64,000 nt of DNA from NCBI GenBank assembly GCA_044432945.1, contig JAWXUD010000005.1:1-64000 (forward strand), written 5' to 3'. The stretch is from JAWXUD01 sp044432945 (GTDB taxonomy: Bacteria > Cyanobacteriota > Vampirovibrionia > Gastranaerophilales > Gastranaerophilaceae). Below the pieces are notes generated by a model, which saw only the letters and a list, made by a program, of their open reading frames with translations, searched no databases and was not told where the DNA came from. Positions 60,608 through 64,000 of the stretch are shown in pieces; the first letter of the stretch is position 1, and each line of letters opens with the position of its first letter. Both the position numbers and the translations under genes were made by a program.

Positions 60608-61480
60608 GTGAAAAAACTTAAAGTAGGAATAATTGGCACTGGGAATATAGGTTGTGACTTACTAATTAAGGTACAAAAAAGCGACTTGCTTGAATGCTCG
60701 CTTTTTATGGGGCGAAATTTAGACTCTAAAGGAATTAAATTTGCAAGCAATTTAAATATTAATGTGTCTGATATGTCTATTAATGCTTTAGTTGAGAGCC
60801 CAGATTTATGCGACATTGTTTTTGATGCAACAACGGCATCTGCTCATTTTATAAATGCCCCCAGGCTTAAAGAAATGGGGAAATACACTATTGATTTAAC
60901 TCCATCTTTAATTGGGAAAATGTGTGTCCCAACAATTAATGCTGATGAGTGCCTAAAAGAAACCAACATAAATATGATAACCTGTGGCGGACAAGCAACT
61001 CTGCCCATAGTCCACAAAATAAGTAGAGAGTATTCTAATATTGAATACATTGAAATAGTTGCAAGTATTGCTTCAAAATCAGCAGGGGCCGGGACTCGTG
61101 CAAATATAGATGAATTTACCCAAACAACAAAGATGGCCCTTACTGAATTTTCTTGTATTGAAAACAGCAAAGCAATTATTATTCTAAATCCGGCAGAGCC
61201 CCCCATTGTTATGAATAATACCATATATTTCAAAATGAAAGAGCCGGATTTGAAAAATGTGCAATTAATTATTAACAAAGTAGAAAAAGAGGTTCAACAA
61301 TACATTCCTGGTTATAAAATAAAACTGGCGCCAGTTTATCAAAATGGATATTTGGTGATAATGCTTCAAGTAGAAGGTTCTGGGGACTATTTGCCAAAAT
61401 ATAGTGGCAATTTAGATGTTATAACTTGTGCTGCAGTTAAAATGGCTGAGTTATATGCAAAAAAGAGGTTAAATTTATGA
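60608..61480 (+). CDS. Acetaldehyde dehydrogenase (acylating)
   Basis: A 290-residue MhpF/DmpF-type enzyme interconverting acetyl-CoA and acetaldehyde with NAD(H). GIIGTGNIG is the nucleotide motif. The catalytic cysteine is C126 in TCGGQAT, and GDYLPKYSGNLDVITCAA is the typical end. GTG start after GAGGGGAAAG. It overlaps the aldolase gene by four bases; in catabolic operons these two proteins form a channelled complex. Here they lie in a sugar locus and would run in the synthetic direction, an inference. Confidence 0.9.
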   Translation: MKKLKVGIIGTGNIGCDLLIKVQKSDLLECSLFMGRNLDSKGIKFASNLNINVSDMSINALVESPDLCDIVFDATTASAHFINAPRLKEMGKYTIDLTPSLIGKMCVPTINADECLKETNINMITCGGQATLPIVHKISREYSNIEYIEIVASIASKSAGAGTRANIDEFTQTTKMALTEFSCIENSKAIIILNPAEPPIVMNNTIYFKMKEPDLKNVQLIINKVEKEVQQYIPGYKIKLAPVYQNGYLVIMLQVEGSGDYLPKYSGNLDVITCAAVKMAELYAKKRLNL

Positions 61481-62520
61481 GTGAATTAAAAATATTTGAT
61501 GCAACCCTAAGAGATGGTTCCCACGCCATTGCACATCAATTAGAACTTGATACTATTAAGCGATATTGCAAAATGAACGATGATACTGGGCTATATACAA
61601 TTATTGTAGGGCACGGCAATGGACTTGGAGCAAGCTCTTTGCAAGTTGGATTATCTAAAAATTCAGATAGGGTCATGCTGAAAACCGCAAAAGAAAGCTT
61701 AAACAAAACAAAACTCGGTATTTATATGATCCCAGGGTTTGGAACAATCCAAGATAATTTAATTCCTGCTATTGAAATTGGGGTTGATTTATTTAAAATC
61801 GGCTGTCATTGCACCGAAGCCGATACAATGAAACAGCACATTGAATTTTTAAATGAAAACAAAAAAGAGGTTTATGGGGTTTTAATGTCTACCCATATGG
61901 CATCTTGTGAAAAATTAACAGAAGAAGCAAAAAAGATTGAAGACTATGGAGCAAAAGGTGTAATATTGATGGATTCAGCAGGAGCTTTGGTTACTGAAGA
62001 TGTAACAAAAAGGGTTGAAAAAATTAAAAACCATACTGAATTAGAAATAGGTTTTCACGCACATAATAATTTAAACTTATCTATAGCGAACACGCTGGTT
62101 GCGATTGATGCGGGCGCTAATATTATTGATGGAACATCAATGGGCTTTGGAGCTGGTGCCGGAAATTGCCAACTGGAAGTAATTGTAGCGATTTTACAAA
62201 AAAGAAATTTGCTTAAACATTTGGATTTGTACAACCTAATGGATGTTGCCCAAGAGATAATATCAAAAGAACTCGACTACAAAAAAGGTTTAGAGGGGCT
62301 AACAATAATTAGTGGCATTTCTGGAATTTTTAGTGCTTTTAGCAAAAAGGTGGACGAGGCATCTAAGAAATATAATATAGATCCAAGGGATATTTTTATT
62401 GAACTTGGCAAAAGAAAAGTCGTTGGAGGGCAAGAAGATATGATTATTGATGTTGCAATGAATTTAGCCCAAACAAAAAGTAAAGATGCAACAAGCTATA
62501 TGATGGAATCATTATTATAA
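61477..62520 (+). CDS. 4-hydroxy-2-oxovalerate aldolase
   Basis: A 347-residue DmpG/MhpE-type class II aldolase. The metal-site FDATLRDGSHA near the N-terminus, GFHAHNNLNLSIAN (metal histidines) and GTSMGFGAGAGNCQLE are intact, with the C-terminal communication domain that contacts the dehydrogenase. In reverse it joins acetaldehyde and pyruvate to 4-hydroxy-2-oxopentanoate. It is translationally coupled to the dehydrogenase upstream, and a ThDP enzyme follows 11 bases later. Confidence 0.9.
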   Translation: MSELKIFDATLRDGSHAIAHQLELDTIKRYCKMNDDTGLYTIIVGHGNGLGASSLQVGLSKNSDRVMLKTAKESLNKTKLGIYMIPGFGTIQDNLIPAIEIGVDLFKIGCHCTEADTMKQHIEFLNENKKEVYGVLMSTHMASCEKLTEEAKKIEDYGAKGVILMDSAGALVTEDVTKRVEKIKNHTELEIGFHAHNNLNLSIANTLVAIDAGANIIDGTSMGFGAGAGNCQLEVIVAILQKRNLLKHLDLYNLMDVAQEIISKELDYKKGLEGLTIISGISGIFSAFSKKVDEASKKYNIDPRDIFIELGKRKVVGGQEDMIIDVAMNLAQTKSKDATSYMMESLL

Positions 62521-62531
62521 AAGGAGAAATT

Positions 62532-64000
62532 ATGTTAGTTTCAGATTATATATTTGAATTTTTGATGAAAAAAAATGTAGACACAGCTTTTGTTGTAACA
62601 GGAGGGCAAGCCATGTATCTTAATGATGCCTTAGCACGCCGTCCAAAAATAAAATCCATATTTACCCACCATGAGCAATCCTGTGGTATGGCAGCTGATG
62701 CGTATTCTAGAATAACAAATACACTAGGTTTAGCTGTTGTAACAGCAGGGCCTGGAAGCATAAATGTTGTTAATGGGCTTGTTGGAGGTTGGTGTGATTC
62801 GGCTCCAATGATGATTATTTCTGGGCAATCTGCACTAAATTGTGTTGATTATCAAGAAAAAAGTGGCATTCGCCAATATGGAATTCAGGGGATTTTTATA
62901 AAGCCTTTTGTTGAAAAAGCAACAAAATATTTTGTGACTGTTGATAATCCAGCAAAAATTCAATATTATATGGAAAAAGCTTACCATCTAGCTACAACTG
63001 GTCGACCTGGCCCTGTCTGGATTGATGTTCCATTAGATGTCCAAAGAATGGAAGTCCCAGAAACTATGCTATATCAATACAACCCAGAAGAAGAATTAGA
63101 AGAAATTGATATTAAAAAAAGAGAAAACTCTATTTTGCAAGTAATTGAAATGCTAAAAAATGCCAAAAGGCCACTTGTTATAGCTGGGCAAGGAATTAGC
63201 CTTTCAAAAAGTCAAGATTTATTAATTAAATTTATTGAAAAATATAATTTACCTTTAATTACAACAAGACTAGGAATAGATTTGATTAATTCCGACCACG
63301 AATTATATATAGGTAGACCGGGAAATTATGGAGAAAGAAGCGCTAATATCTCTATTCAAAATGCTGATTTAATTATCTCTATCGGTTCAAGACTTTCAAC
63401 TGCTGCAATTGGACATAATGCAAAAGAATTCGCTAAAAACGCAAAGAAGATTGTTGTCGATATAGATGAGAAAGAATTAAATAAACCAATATTTGATATA
63501 GATTTAAAAATTCATGAGGATGCAAATATTTTTCTGACTAAATTGAATTCGCAAGACGTAAGTATTCAAAACACCTCTCAATGGGTAAAATTTTGCCAAA
63601 ATTTAAAGGAAAAATATCCTGTTGTATTAGAAGAATATAAAAACGAAAAAGAGGGCGTAAATAGCTATTATTTTACAGACAAACTTTGTGAGTACACAAA
63701 TAAAGACACCATGGTCGTTGTTGATACAGGCTCTTGCTTCCACGTGGCTTGTCAAGCATGGAAAATTAAAAAGGGGCAACGTTTTTTAACAACAGGCGGG
63801 CTATCTTCTATGGGCTGGTGGGTTGCAGGGCTTGGCGCTTGTATGGCAAATAACAAGAAAAATACTGTTGTAATAACGGGAGATGGAAGTTTGCAAATGA
63901 ATATACAAGAATTTGCAACCATTAAGCATAACAACTTGCCTGTTAAGGTATTCATTTTTAATAACAATGGATACTTGCTAATAAGACAAACCCAAGTTAA
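62532..64000 (+). CDS. Thiamine-diphosphate-dependent enzyme (3' end beyond window)
   Basis: The first 489 residues of an acetolactate-synthase-like ThDP enzyme; the reading frame is open at the window edge. The catalytic glutamate is E48 in HHEQSCGMAADAYSR. The ThDP/Mg motif is GDGSLQMNIQEF to FNNNGY. The central domain (VDIDEKELNKP) is of the acetohydroxyacid synthase kind. AAAGGAGAAA precedes the ATG. In rfbFGH loci a ThDP enzyme (YerE) adds a two-carbon unit to the 4-keto sugar to make yersiniose; this protein may do similar chemistry with another 2-oxo acid. Confidence 0.85.
   Translation, partial: MLVSDYIFEFLMKKNVDTAFVVTGGQAMYLNDALARRPKIKSIFTHHEQSCGMAADAYSRITNTLGLAVVTAGPGSINVVNGLVGGWCDSAPMMIISGQSALNCVDYQEKSGIRQYGIQGIFIKPFVEKATKYFVTVDNPAKIQYYMEKAYHLATTGRPGPVWIDVPLDVQRMEVPETMLYQYNPEEELEEIDIKKRENSILQVIEMLKNAKRPLVIAGQGISLSKSQDLLIKFIEKYNLPLITTRLGIDLINSDHELYIGRPGNYGERSANISIQNADLIISIGSRLSTAAIGHNAKEFAKNAKKIVVDIDEKELNKPIFDIDLKIHEDANIFLTKLNSQDVSIQNTSQWVKFCQNLKEKYPVVLEEYKNEKEGVNSYYFTDKLCEYTNKDTMVVVDTGSCFHVACQAWKIKKGQRFLTTGGLSSMGWWVAGLGACMANNKKNTVVITGDGSLQMNIQEFATIKHNNLPVKVFIFNNNGYLLIRQTQV

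Noticed and set aside
60844..61278. 144-codon minus-strand frame inside the acetaldehyde dehydrogenase gene
   Set aside because: Shadow frame in a gene with all catalytic motifs on the plus strand.

Overview
The window is AT-rich (by eye roughly one third G+C), gene-dense chromosomal DNA from a Gram-negative-type (diderm) bacterium. The best fit is a gut-associated, non-photosynthetic relative of Cyanobacteria (Melainabacteria/Gastranaerophilales). This is an inference from several sequence signs. The RNase P RNA reads like the cyanobacterial type. There is an SLH-domain envelope protein, an LptC/LptA pair and a large AsmA-like protein. Prepilin-like proteins with the GFTLAEVLITLGIIG type of N-terminus are present, as is a secreted-type protein starting MGMSASQARLLSITAR, a start I associate with this group. 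No tRNA, CRISPR array, prophage or complete insertion sequence was seen.

Layout. 1-8.9 kb: two zinc alcohol dehydrogenases, a GNAT-like protein, an ilvC/HD-nuclease/tandem thymidylate-kinase operon, a winged-helix-like protein behind a palindromic operator-like site, and a membrane glycosyltransferase. 8.9-16.1 kb: a minus-strand peptidoglycan and division operon, murF-mraY-murD-ftsW-murG, ending in folC. 16.1-24.9 kb: rplU-rpmA, a large orphan protein, a lytic transglycosylase, mtnP-yggT-trkA-trkH and two small orphans. 25-32 kb: a minus-strand operon lptC-lptA-TPR-dprA-topA-aroE. 32-42.3 kb: dapA, secD-secF, two prepilin-like genes, an XRE regulator, rarA, an orphan solute-binding protein, three small lineage-type proteins and rnpB. 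42.3-54 kb: a glycosyltransferase with an AsmA-like protein, a WG-repeat protein, a RsbU-type phosphatase, an SLH protein, an ADP-ribosyltransferase-like protein and a SulP transporter. 54-64 kb: a surface-polysaccharide locus that runs off the right edge.

The polysaccharide locus is the most interesting part. A Stealth-type phosphotransferase gene and a glycosyltransferase/rfbFGH operon point away from each other. Between them lies an 84-86 bp near-perfect inverted repeat (59 bp perfect) around a 131 bp centre, which has the architecture of an invertible promoter switch. Downstream, rfbF, rfbG and rfbH can make a CDP-3,6-dideoxy-4-ketohexose. They are followed by acetaldehyde dehydrogenase, 4-hydroxy-2-oxovalerate aldolase and a thiamine-diphosphate enzyme. 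That combination suggests assembly of a branched-chain sugar from an aldol-derived 2-oxo acid. A chimeric gene scar (transketolase start joined to an rfbG end) shows that the locus has been rearranged.

At the regulatory level, most genes have clear Shine-Dalgarno sites. A few (2111, 46270, 53885) instead have a -10 box exactly six bases before the ATG, as expected for leaderless mRNAs. Functions are family-level calls from reading the proteins; no database search was possible.
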